From Reyranella sp. (GTDB lineage Bacteria; Pseudomonadota; Alphaproteobacteria; Reyranellales; Reyranellaceae), in NCBI GenBank assembly GCA_016780605.1, contig JADHLS010000345.1, forward strand, positions 1-6,124: a stretch of 6,124 nt of DNA. The letters run 5' to 3'. Positions 1-5,233 of the stretch are shown in pieces. The stretch's first letter is position 1. The number at the start of each line of letters is the position of its first letter. Position numbers and translations under genes: made by a program. Under the pieces are notes generated by a model. That model had not been told where the DNA came from. It saw only the letters and a list, made by a program, of their open reading frames with translations, and ran no database searches.

Positions 1-204
1 CTGCCCGCGCGCCGTCATGTTGCCCGAGACGCCGATCGCCCAGCCATAGAGCGCCGACTGGAAACGCCAGGCATCGGGATCTTCGCTCGCAGCGGCGGGC
101 GCCGCGTCGGTCGCCTGTGCCGCCGCGAGCTGCGGCATCGCACATCCGATGACGGCTGCAACCAGACTTGCGCGCACTGCCGGCGACATTCCACTACCTG
201 CCAT
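1..204 (-). CDS. Exported, probably outer-membrane protein, N-terminal part only (runs off left edge)
   Basis: The reading frame is open from an ATG at 204 to the left edge, giving 68 residues. The N-terminus is a clear signal peptide: after Met6 comes SPAVR, then a hydrophobic stretch of about 15 residues, ending in LAAAQA with a likely cleavage after Ala31 (AQA). An Ala-rich linker follows, then DAWRFQSALYGWAIG (residues 45-59). A Trp/Tyr-rich segment with alternating hydrophobic residues right after an Ala-rich linker is typical of the first strand of an outer-membrane beta-barrel. I recognise this pattern from small proteobacterial outer-membrane proteins but cannot name a family from the fragment. 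The in-frame ATG at 189 is an alternative start; it would give a tidier signal peptide. The gene is transcribed divergently from the Tsx-like gene, and a copy of the shared control element lies 42 bp upstream of the start. Confidence 0.75.
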   Translation of the reverse strand, partial: MAGSGMSPAVRASLVAAVIGCAMPQLAAAQATDAAPAAASEDPDAWRFQSALYGWAIGVSGNMTARGQ

Positions 205-244
205 GCTTCCCGCGAAGCATCAGTAGGGCAGCCCCGGCAGTGGT

Positions 245-274
245 CGCTATCCGGTTTGCGCAGAAGTCCCGCGG
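245..274 (+). promoter_or_regulatory. Shared control element, copy 1 (probable operator)
   Basis: The stretch starts with CGCTATCCGGTTTGCGCA and ends with AAGTC-C-CGCGG. It matches 2869-2898 at 28 of 30 positions; the two differences are at 263 and 269. Read on the minus strand it points toward the truncated outer-membrane gene, leaving 42 bp to that ATG. Two near-identical 30-mers lying only in intergenic DNA, each upstream of a gene beside an AraC-family regulator, are best explained as binding sites for one transcription factor. The regulator assignment is inference. Confidence 0.65.
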
Positions 275-298
275 TGACAATTCGCGCAATCCGGATAG
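247..298. repeat. Inverted pair of element cores in the divergent promoter region
   Basis: The left arm CTATCCGGTTTGCGC (247-261) and the right arm GCGCAATCCGGATAG (284-298) are reverse complements except at one position in 15. The arm centres are 37 bp apart, about three and a half helical turns. Each arm points toward a different gene: the left toward the minus-strand outer-membrane gene, the right toward the Tsx-like gene 61 bp away. The arrangement fits one operator per divergent promoter rather than an RNA terminator, because neither side has a U-tract. Confidence 0.65.
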
Positions 299-359
299 TG
301 CGACAGCCCCTGCGACGGCTAGCGATCCCGTCGGGGAGTTCGACGGTCAGCGAGGTTGC

Positions 360-1319
360 TTGGTTCGTCTTTACGCAGTCGCATTGGCGAGCGTCGCAGC
401 CGCCCTGGTGGTTCCTCGCGCCGGGGCGCGCGCGGAAGCCGCAGCGGCGCCGGCAGGTTCCGGATTCTTCGTCTATAGCGACACGTCGGTCAGCTACTCC
501 TTCAACTTCACCACGACGGAGCCGAACCTGCTCTTCCCGGCGACCAAGAACGTCTTCACGCTCAATCACGTCGACGCCTGGAAGTACGGCACCAACTACG
601 TCAACCTCGATATCCTGAAGTCCGACAACAAGGATCCGGAAGCGCCATGGGGCGGGCCGGGATATCCCGTGCCGTGGTACGGCATCAGCGACGGCGCCCT
701 TGAGGTCTACGGGCTCTATCGCGGCTCGTTGAGCCTCAACCAGATGTTCAACACGGTGGCTTTCACGTTCGGGCCGGTCAGCGACGTCTCGCTCTACTTC
801 GGCGGCGACTTCAACAGCAAGAACAACGCCATGGCGCCGCGCAAGCGCGACATCCTCGTGGGCATCCAGGCGGCGCTGAAGGTTCCCGGCTACCTCAACG
901 TCTCGGCAAGCTTCTACAAGGAATGGAACCACAACGGCATCGTCGAGATGCAGGGCACACCTCCCGGCACTTCGGTCTATGTCGACTATGCGGCCAGCGC
1001 GACATTCGAGGCGGAGTACATGCAGCCGCTTACCTTCACGGGAATCCCGCTGAAGGTTAGCGGCAACACCAGCGTCGTGCTGCCCAAGGGCACCGACGGC
1101 TTCGGCCGCGACACCATCAGCGAGTTCAAGACCGACAATCGCCTGACTCTCGATTTCGGCCGGCTGATCGCCGACAAGGCCAATGTGTTCGACGTGTTCG
1201 TGGGCTATCGTTTCTGGCTGAACAAGTTCGGCGACAACCCCTATCCGCCGCATGTCCCGCCAGTCGCGGGCACCCTGGAAAGCACCTTCTATGTGGGCGT
1301 CACCTGGCATGTCTTCTAG
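360..1319 (+). CDS. Tsx/OmpK-like outer-membrane channel protein
   Basis: This 319-residue protein is probably a beta-barrel pore that lets small solutes cross the outer membrane. A signal peptide (residues 1-25: VRLYAVALASV, a hydrophobic run, then ARA before the likely cleavage) precedes a barrel-like sequence ending in Phe (TWHVF), the usual outer-membrane C-terminus. Residues 66-93 (FTLNHVDAWKYGTNYVNLD followed by SDN) and DVSLYFGGDFNS at 142-153 resemble the nucleoside-channel Tsx/OmpK family, whose members are about 250-320 residues long. No in-frame ATG lies between 168 and the middle of the gene. The TTG at 360 is chosen because AGCGAGG ends 4 bases upstream and because it places the signal peptide at the N-terminus. 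The ATG at 168 would overlap the divergent gene and translate through the operators. The lipoprotein gene follows 7 bp downstream. Known Tsx proteins carry nucleosides, but this context suggests another solute (inference). Confidence 0.72.
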   Translation: MVRLYAVALASVAAALVVPRAGARAEAAAAPAGSGFFVYSDTSVSYSFNFTTTEPNLLFPATKNVFTLNHVDAWKYGTNYVNLDILKSDNKDPEAPWGGPGYPVPWYGISDGALEVYGLYRGSLSLNQMFNTVAFTFGPVSDVSLYFGGDFNSKNNAMAPRKRDILVGIQAALKVPGYLNVSASFYKEWNHNGIVEMQGTPPGTSVYVDYAASATFEAEYMQPLTFTGIPLKVSGNTSVVLPKGTDGFGRDTISEFKTDNRLTLDFGRLIADKANVFDVFVGYRFWLNKFGDNPYPPHVPPVAGTLESTFYVGVTWHVF

Positions 1320-1326
1320 GAAGCCG

Positions 1327-1770
1327 ATGCGGATCGTGCCGGCGGCGCTGCTCGCAGCGTTGGCCGCGGCATGTGCTCGCCCGGACGACCGGGTGGTGAC
1401 GGCGGCGGGCCAGACCTATGTGGTGTTCCATGCCGTGGATGCGGCCTGCGTCCGCGACGGCATCGTCCGGGAGTTCGTCGACCACGCCTGGGCCATCCGC
1501 ACAACGACCGACTCCCGCATCGTCGCCCAGCAGCGTGCGCCGGCCTGGATCAACACCGCAGTGCTGCTGACGCGCATCGATCCGCCGCAGGTCAGGATGA
1601 CCGTGACGATCGTGCCCGACGGCGGCGACGTGAAGGCGCTGATCGAGTCCGGCGTCCTGCTCGATCCTCTCGCCAACCAGGAGCGCGTCGAGGCGATTCC
1701 GACGACGCCGCAGATGGCCGCGGTCTTCAACAATTCCGTGCATCGCATCGACCAGGCCTGCCGGCGCTGA
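1327..1770 (+). CDS. Small putative lipoprotein of unknown function
   Basis: The 147-residue product begins MRIVPAALLAALAAAC. The short basic start, hydrophobic run and Cys16 suggest a lipoprotein signal peptide, although the residues before Cys (AAA) are a loose match to the lipobox because the usual Leu at -3 is missing. The mature part is mixed polar and aliphatic, with two further cysteines, one in DAACVRDG and one near the C-terminus (DQACRR), which could form a disulfide in the periplasm. I do not recognise the family. The start at 1327 is chosen because AGGAAG lies just upstream and the signal peptide begins there; an in-frame ATG at 1309 would overlap the preceding stop. It lies 7 bp after the Tsx-like channel gene, so the two are almost certainly one operon, which suggests a role with that channel. 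Its stop codon is 2 bp from that of the convergent amidohydrolase gene. Confidence 0.72.
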   Translation: MRIVPAALLAALAAACARPDDRVVTAAGQTYVVFHAVDAACVRDGIVREFVDHAWAIRTTTDSRIVAQQRAPAWINTAVLLTRIDPPQVRMTVTIVPDGGDVKALIESGVLLDPLANQERVEAIPTTPQMAAVFNNSVHRIDQACRR

Positions 1771-1772
1771 TC

Positions 1773-2837
1773 CTAGAGCTTCAAGATGCGCCTGGCGTTG
1801 CCGTTGCAGATCCTGGTCCGGACGCCTTCGCCGATCGGTGCGGCCTCGATGAAGTCGCCGGCCTGCTTCGACTCCTGATACGGATAGTCGACGGAGAACA
1901 TCACGTTGTCGGCGCCCAGCGCGGCCAGCGCATCGATCAACGGGTTGTTGTCGCAGACGCCGGACGTCGTGATGACGAAGTTGCGGCGGAAAAAGAAGGA
2001 CGGCTTCTCCTCGGGCGCCAGTTTCCGACCGACCTCCAGCTCGAAGCGATTGTCGATGCGCCACAGCAGGAAGGGCAGCGTCTCGCCCATGTGTCCAAGG
2101 ATCACCTTGAGGCGCGGGTAGCGCGTGAACAGGCCCGAGAAGATCAGGCGCAGCGCATGGGCGCCGGTATCGGCTGTCCACGCCCAGACCGGACCCTCGA
2201 GCTGGGGCCGGCCGGCGAACATCGCCGGACTGTCCGCGAGGTCGCCCGGATGCAGGTAGACCGGCACGTCCAAGTCCTGCACGCGCTCCCAGAACGGCAG
2301 GAAGCGGCTGTCGTCGAGATAATGGCCGTTGGTCTGGCCGTTGATCAGGGCACCGCGGAACCCCAGATCCTTGATGGCCCGCTGCAGCTCGTCGGCTGCG
2401 GCCTGGGGATCCTGCATCGGCACGGCGGCGAAGCCGCCATAGCGCCGCGGCCGCTTCTGCACCTCGCGTGCCAGGAAATCATTCGCCTCGCGGGCCAGCC
2501 GAACCGCCGTGGCCGTGTCTTTCTCGCCCTGAACGCCCGGCGTGGTCAACGACAACACGGACATCTCGATTCCGCCGGAGTCCATGGCCGCGAGCCGGAC
2601 ATCGCCGAAATCCGTGAGACGGCGCTCGATATCGGCGAAGATCGCATCGTTGCTGGTGGGCCTCGCCACCAGTCCGCGTTGCTCGAACACCGGCATGCTG
2701 AAATGCTCTTCGAGCGCGATCTTGGGCGTGCTGGCGGCCGCCCGCACGGCTGGGGTCAGGGCGGTGAGGCCGGCGGCAACGCCGACCTTGATGAGGCTAC
2801 GCCGATCGATGCCGTGCACCTGTCGCAGAAAGCTCAT
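1773..2837 (-). CDS. Tat-exported metal-dependent amidohydrolase, aromatic-acid decarboxylase type
   Basis: The 354-residue protein belongs to the amidohydrolase-2 family, which includes gamma-resorcylate and 2,3-dihydroxybenzoate decarboxylases. Family landmarks visible here are ALEEHF (41-46, with Glu43 and His45 as likely metal ligands), YLHPGD (194-199, His196), GHMGE (248-252, His249) and FSVDYP (314-319, Asp317). They correspond to the metal site and catalytic His of gamma-resorcylate decarboxylase, including the His of EEH that 2,3-dihydroxybenzoate decarboxylase lacks. The N-terminus has a twin-arginine signal (DRRSLIK, 11-17), a hydrophobic stretch and a cleavage region near AVRAAA (30-35), so the folded metalloenzyme is probably periplasmic. 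This is unusual, as characterised relatives are cytoplasmic. The reaction could be decarboxylation or hydrolysis of an aromatic or lactone substrate. No strong ribosome-binding site precedes the ATG. A near-perfect copy of the shared element ends 33 bp upstream, and the AraC-family gene lies just upstream on the same strand. Confidence 0.88.
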   Translation of the reverse strand: MSFLRQVHGIDRRSLIKVGVAAGLTALTPAVRAAASTPKIALEEHFSMPVFEQRGLVARPTSNDAIFADIERRLTDFGDVRLAAMDSGGIEMSVLSLTTPGVQGEKDTATAVRLAREANDFLAREVQKRPRRYGGFAAVPMQDPQAAADELQRAIKDLGFRGALINGQTNGHYLDDSRFLPFWERVQDLDVPVYLHPGDLADSPAMFAGRPQLEGPVWAWTADTGAHALRLIFSGLFTRYPRLKVILGHMGETLPFLLWRIDNRFELEVGRKLAPEEKPSFFFRRNFVITTSGVCDNNPLIDALAALGADNVMFSVDYPYQESKQAGDFIEAAPIGEGVRTRICNGNARRILKL

Positions 2838-2868
2838 GAGGACATGGTTAGAGGGAGCAGCCCTCGAC

Positions 2869-2898
2869 CGCTATCCGGTTTGCGCACAAGTCGCGCGG
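2869..2898 (+). promoter_or_regulatory. Shared control element, copy 2, upstream of the amidohydrolase gene
   Basis: This is the second near-exact copy, 28 of 30 bases identical to 245-274, with differences at 2887 and 2893. It fills much of the 65-bp gap between the stop of the AraC-family gene (2903) and the amidohydrolase ATG (2837). Read on the minus strand, the core GCGCAAACCGGATAG points to the amidohydrolase start 33 bp away. Unlike copy 1, it has no clear inverted partner. It suggests the amidohydrolase has its own promoter or operator rather than relying only on read-through from the regulator gene. Confidence 0.65.
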
Positions 2899-2902
2899 CC
2901 GC

Positions 2903-3859
2903 TCAGTGCGTGCTCTGCCCCTTGGCGCGCGCAAGCGTGGCGCTCGGACGCTCGCCGAAGATCGATGCGTACGCGCCGGCGAAGCGACTGAGATGCCAGA
3001 AGCCCAACCGGAAGGCGACGTCGGTCACCGTCGTGTCGTCGTCCGGCCGGCGCAGCATCGCCCTCGCCCGCCACAGGCGGCGCCAGCGCAGATACTCCCA
3101 CGGCGACTTACCGGTGCGCTGGCGCACCACCGCTTCGAGCGAGCGCCGCGACGTGCCGACCTGCCGGCAGAGATCCACCATGTCGAGCGGCTGGTCGCCC
3201 GCCTCCTCGATGGCGCGTTCGAGGCGCATCACGATCCTGTTGTGACGGCCGACCGTCGCCCGGTCCGGCCGGAACGCGCCGGCTTCACCCATCGGAGCGA
3301 TAGCCTCGAACAGGGCGTTGCGCAGGGTGATGCGGTTGGCGGGCGACTCCAGCAGCCCCGGCTGCTCCTCGAGCTGGTGCCACATGGTTTGCGTCACGGC
3401 CTCGAAGCGCAGTCGCGGCGCCTGCGAGGGCATGCGCCAACGGCCGCTGTGCCGGGCGGAGGACGACGAGCCGAACGGCAGATCGAGCTCAGGCGCCTCG
3501 ACGAACAACGAGGACTGCAGGCCGAATGTCGTGACCTGCGCGACGTCGGCGCTGCGCATGGTGCCGCCTCCGCCCGGCCGCACCTCGACCAGCTCGTTGC
3601 CGGCGACGTCCTGCCCGTTCGCGGCGCAGCGCGCGCTCATCATGTGCCAGACGCTGAAATCGGGCACCCGGTCGCCTGTCGTGACGACACTGCCCTGGTC
3701 GACCTCGAGGCGGCTCAACACCACCCAGTCGAGATGGAGGTGCGAATAGCGCCCGCCGAACGACCGGCCGGTATCGGCGACGCAATGAAAACTGCCTCCG
3801 GGGATGGCCCGCCCGAGCTCATCGCCATTGTCGGTCGCGGTTCGGCGATAGATGTGCAT
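2903..3859 (-). CDS. AraC-family transcriptional regulator
   Basis: The 318-residue product has a C-terminal AraC-type DNA-binding domain with two helix-turn-helix units. The first is about residues 226-247 (DMVDLCRQVGTSRRSLEAVV). The second is about 278-305 (TDVAFRLGFWHLSRFAGAY, then FGERPSATL), the standard AraC signature region; GFWHLSRFA resembles the EutR-like branch. The N-terminal 200 residues would hold the effector-sensing part, similar in layout to other regulators of this branch; the ligand is unknown. The start at 3859 (MHIYRRTATD) fits the usual domain boundary. An ATG at 3904 would add 15 residues, and neither has a strong ribosome-binding site. The gene lies between the dehydrogenase and amidohydrolase genes on the same strand. 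A weaker copy of the shared element lies upstream, so autoregulation is plausible. It is the obvious candidate to bind the element found at the amidohydrolase and both outer-membrane genes (inference). Confidence 0.88.
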   Translation of the reverse strand: MHIYRRTATDNGDELGRAIPGGSFHCVADTGRSFGGRYSHLHLDWVVLSRLEVDQGSVVTTGDRVPDFSVWHMMSARCAANGQDVAGNELVEVRPGGGGTMRSADVAQVTTFGLQSSLFVEAPELDLPFGSSSSARHSGRWRMPSQAPRLRFEAVTQTMWHQLEEQPGLLESPANRITLRNALFEAIAPMGEAGAFRPDRATVGRHNRIVMRLERAIEEAGDQPLDMVDLCRQVGTSRRSLEAVVRQRTGKSPWEYLRWRRLWRARAMLRRPDDDTTVTDVAFRLGFWHLSRFAGAYASIFGERPSATLARAKGQSTH

Positions 3860-3923
3860 CGCGGCGCGCTCTCGTCCCCAACCCAATCGACCGCAGGTTG
3901 CCATATCTCGTGCCCGAAAGGGA

Positions 3924-3947
3924 CCGGTTTTGGCTAAACTGCCGCGC
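3924..3947 (+). promoter_or_regulatory. Degenerate match to the shared element
   Basis: This stretch begins CCGGTTTTGG and matches copy 1 (251-274) at 17 of 24 positions, including CCGGTTT and CCGCG. It lies upstream of the AraC-family gene, in the same orientation as the better copy at 3958-3975 and 38 bp from it. The TATCC part is absent. By itself it could be chance; its position in the regulator promoter is what makes it worth noting. Confidence 0.25.
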
Positions 3948-3957
3948 CGCGGCGGCA
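3940..3957. repeat. GC-rich inverted repeat upstream of the AraC-family gene
   Basis: TGCCGC and GCGGCA form perfect 6-bp arms around a 6-base centre, which itself overlaps the palindrome CCGCGG. The repeat lies between the dehydrogenase stop and the regulator start. No U-tract follows on the minus strand, so it is a poor intrinsic terminator for the dehydrogenase gene. A GC-rich inverted repeat of this length may also arise by chance here. Confidence 0.3.
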
Positions 3958-3975
3958 ATATCCATTTTGCACAGA
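3958..3975 (+). promoter_or_regulatory. Shared control element, copy 3, upstream of the AraC-family gene
   Basis: ATATCCATTTTGCACAGA matches copy 1 (247-264) at 14 of 18 positions, keeping TATCC, TTTGC and CAGA at the same spacing. On the minus strand it points toward the regulator gene, 53 bp from the ATG at 3904 or 98 bp from the preferred ATG at 3859. It begins 8 bp after the dehydrogenase stop codon. The divergence from copies 1 and 2 would suit a lower-affinity autoregulatory site (inference). Confidence 0.45.
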
Positions 3976-3983
3976 TTCGGCCT

Positions 3984-5099
3984 CTACGCGGTGGACATTT
4001 TCACCACCACCTTGATGGCGTCCTCGATGCGCTCGCGGGCGTACTTGATGGCGGTTGGCACCTCGGCGAGCCCGAAGGTATGGGTATGGATCAGCTTGGC
4101 GTCGAAGCGCTTCTGGGCCATCAACGCGGCCGCGCGGTGCGTGGCGCTCTTGCCTTCGCCGCGAATGCCGAAGACGTAGATGTTGTTGCGCACGAGATAG
4201 GCGAGGTCGACCGGGACCGGCTCGGCAGGGAATGCGGCGAGGCAGATGCGGCCGCCGCGATTCACCATGCGCGCCGCCTCGTTCAGGGCATTGGGCGCGC
4301 CCGAGCACTCCAACACATAGTGCACGCCCTTGCCGCGGGTGAGGCGCTGGACCGCCGCGACAACGTCGCCGTCCTTGGTCACGTCGATCACGTGATCGGC
4401 GCCCAGCCGCTTGCCCATCTCGAGCCGGCGCTCGCGGGTGCCGGTGAGGATCACCGGCGAGGCCCCCAACGCCTTGGCGACACCGACGCCCATCAGGCCG
4501 ATCGGGCCCGGCCCGATCACCACGACCGGCTCGCCGGCAATGATGCCGCCCATGACATCGAGCCCGTACATGGCGGTGCCCGCCGTCACGATCAGCGTCG
4601 CCTCCTCGTCGGGCATGTCGTTGGGGACGTGGACCATGGTGTTGACGCTGTTGACGGCATACTCGGCGAAGCCGCCGTCGGTACTGAAGCCGTTGGCGCG
4701 ATGTCCCTTCTCGCGGAACCCATAGTTGAGACACGAGGTGTACATGCCTTCGCGGCAGCGCAAGCAACGGCCGCAGCCGGCATGGACCTCGACGGCGATG
4801 CGATCGCCGATCTCGAACTCGTCGACCGTGGGCCCGAGCTTCACAATGGTGCCCATATATTCATGGCCCGGCGTGAAGTTCTTGTTGAAGGGTGAGCCGC
4901 CGTCGATGATGGCGGGCAGGCCGTGCTTGATGATCTCGATGTCGGTGGCGCAGACGGCGATGGCGTCGATGCGCACCAGTACCTCGGCGCGGCCGGGCTC
5001 TGGCACCGGCTTCTCGACCAGACTGAGCTCATCGGGACCGCCCAGCACCCAGGCTTTCATGGTCTTGGGAATCGTGAACGCATTGGTCGGCGACGCCAT
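3984..5099 (-). CDS. Zinc-dependent medium-chain alcohol dehydrogenase
   Basis: The 371-residue protein is a typical full-length member of the medium-chain dehydrogenase family and would interconvert an alcohol and an aldehyde or ketone in the cytoplasm. Catalytic-zinc residues are Cys50 and Asp53 (VCATD) with His79-Glu80 (GHEYMG). The structural-zinc cysteines are Cys109, 112, 115 and 123 (CGRCLRC, then TSC). The Rossmann glycine motif is GPGPIG (196-201). The residue after the second Rossmann strand, usually Asp in NAD-dependent members, is Gly220, followed by Thr-Arg, which suggests NADP preference (inference). The substrate is undetermined; threonine- or sorbitol-dehydrogenase-like enzymes share these motifs. 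The ATG at 5099 is preferred over upstream in-frame starts because AGGGAG lies 7 bases before it and the family N-terminus fits (MKAWVL at 14). It lies upstream of the AraC-family gene on the same strand and is divergent from the Bug-type gene. No copy of the shared element precedes it. Confidence 0.9.
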   Translation of the reverse strand: MASPTNAFTIPKTMKAWVLGGPDELSLVEKPVPEPGRAEVLVRIDAIAVCATDIEIIKHGLPAIIDGGSPFNKNFTPGHEYMGTIVKLGPTVDEFEIGDRIAVEVHAGCGRCLRCREGMYTSCLNYGFREKGHRANGFSTDGGFAEYAVNSVNTMVHVPNDMPDEEATLIVTAGTAMYGLDVMGGIIAGEPVVVIGPGPIGLMGVGVAKALGASPVILTGTRERRLEMGKRLGADHVIDVTKDGDVVAAVQRLTRGKGVHYVLECSGAPNALNEAARMVNRGGRICLAAFPAEPVPVDLAYLVRNNIYVFGIRGEGKSATHRAAALMAQKRFDAKLIHTHTFGLAEVPTAIKYARERIEDAIKVVVKMSTA

Positions 5100-5129
5100 G
5101 TGCGAACTCCCTGCGGCCAGAGATCGCCG

Positions 5130-5147
5130 AGTATAGGCGGGCCCGCC
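5130..5147 (-). promoter_or_regulatory. Possible dehydrogenase promoter -10 with adjacent palindrome
   Basis: On the minus strand TATACT (5135-5130) is a good -10 hexamer, placed about 30 bases before the dehydrogenase ATG. Directly upstream is the perfect 12-bp palindrome GGCGGGCCCGCC (5136-5147), in what would be the -35/-10 spacer. No good -35 hexamer is visible at 16-18 bp. The palindrome could be a regulator site or simply GC-rich chance. Confidence 0.35.
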
Positions 5148-5207
5148 CGATCCTTGCCAGCACTGGACGCCGATGCCAATGTCGCCGCGACCGCGTTGCG
5201 TTGCCTG

Positions 5208-5221
5208 ACTTGGTGCCAAGT
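5208..5221. repeat. Short palindrome upstream of the Bug-type gene
   Basis: ACTTGG-TG-CCAAGT is a perfect inverted repeat with 6-bp arms and a 2-bp centre. It ends 3 bases before the GGAGG ribosome-binding site of the Bug-type gene and 109 bp upstream of the dehydrogenase ATG. The loop is too short for a good RNA hairpin, so if it has a function it is more likely a dimeric repressor site. Confidence 0.35.
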
Positions 5222-5233
5222 TGTGGAGGCCAC

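Larger units (their letters stand above)
205..359. promoter_or_regulatory. Divergent control region between two outer-membrane protein genes
   Basis: These 155 bases separate the start of the truncated minus-strand outer-membrane gene from the TTG start of the Tsx-like gene. The region must hold both promoters. It contains two inverted copies of the shared element (247-261 and 284-298). I could not find a convincing pair of -35/-10 hexamers on either strand, which would fit promoters that depend on an activator. That last point is inference. Confidence 0.6.

Noticed and set aside
245..298. Intrinsic terminator or small RNA formed by the inverted pair
   Set aside because: It lies between divergent gene starts, the loop would be 22 bases, no U-tract follows on either strand, and the left arm recurs alone upstream of the amidohydrolase gene.
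168..359. Upstream ATG at 168 as the start of the Tsx-like protein
   Set aside because: It would overlap the divergent gene and translate the operator region, and it would bury the signal peptide 65 residues inside the protein. The TTG at 360 has a ribosome-binding site and puts the signal first.
15..1310. Long minus-strand open frame of 431 codons opposite the Tsx-like gene
   Set aside because: It is Arg- and Asp/Val-rich with no recognisable domain and lies antisense to a well-supported beta-barrel gene. High GC and codon bias keep such frames open.
2834..2845. Three-codon upstream reading frame (ATG at 2845) overlapping the amidohydrolase start
   Set aside because: It has no ribosome-binding site, and so short a frame is likely to occur by chance.
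1371..3245. Plus-strand open frame of 624 codons across the lipoprotein, amidohydrolase and AraC-family genes
   Set aside because: It covers parts of three genes with clear family motifs on other frames and has the low-complexity Arg/Gly/Asp composition of an antisense shadow.
3380..3400. GGTTTGCG inside the AraC-family coding region as a further element copy
   Set aside because: Only an 8-base stretch matches and the flanks do not, so it is expected by chance.
2906..3937. Plus-strand open frame of 343 codons antisense to the AraC-family gene
   Set aside because: The opposite strand has unmistakable AraC helix-turn-helix motifs, while this frame shows no domain and has a shadow-like composition.
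3852..4895. Plus-strand open frame of 347 codons antisense to the dehydrogenase gene
   Set aside because: The dehydrogenase zinc and Rossmann motifs on the minus strand are decisive; this frame is His/Asp/Gly-rich with no fold signature.
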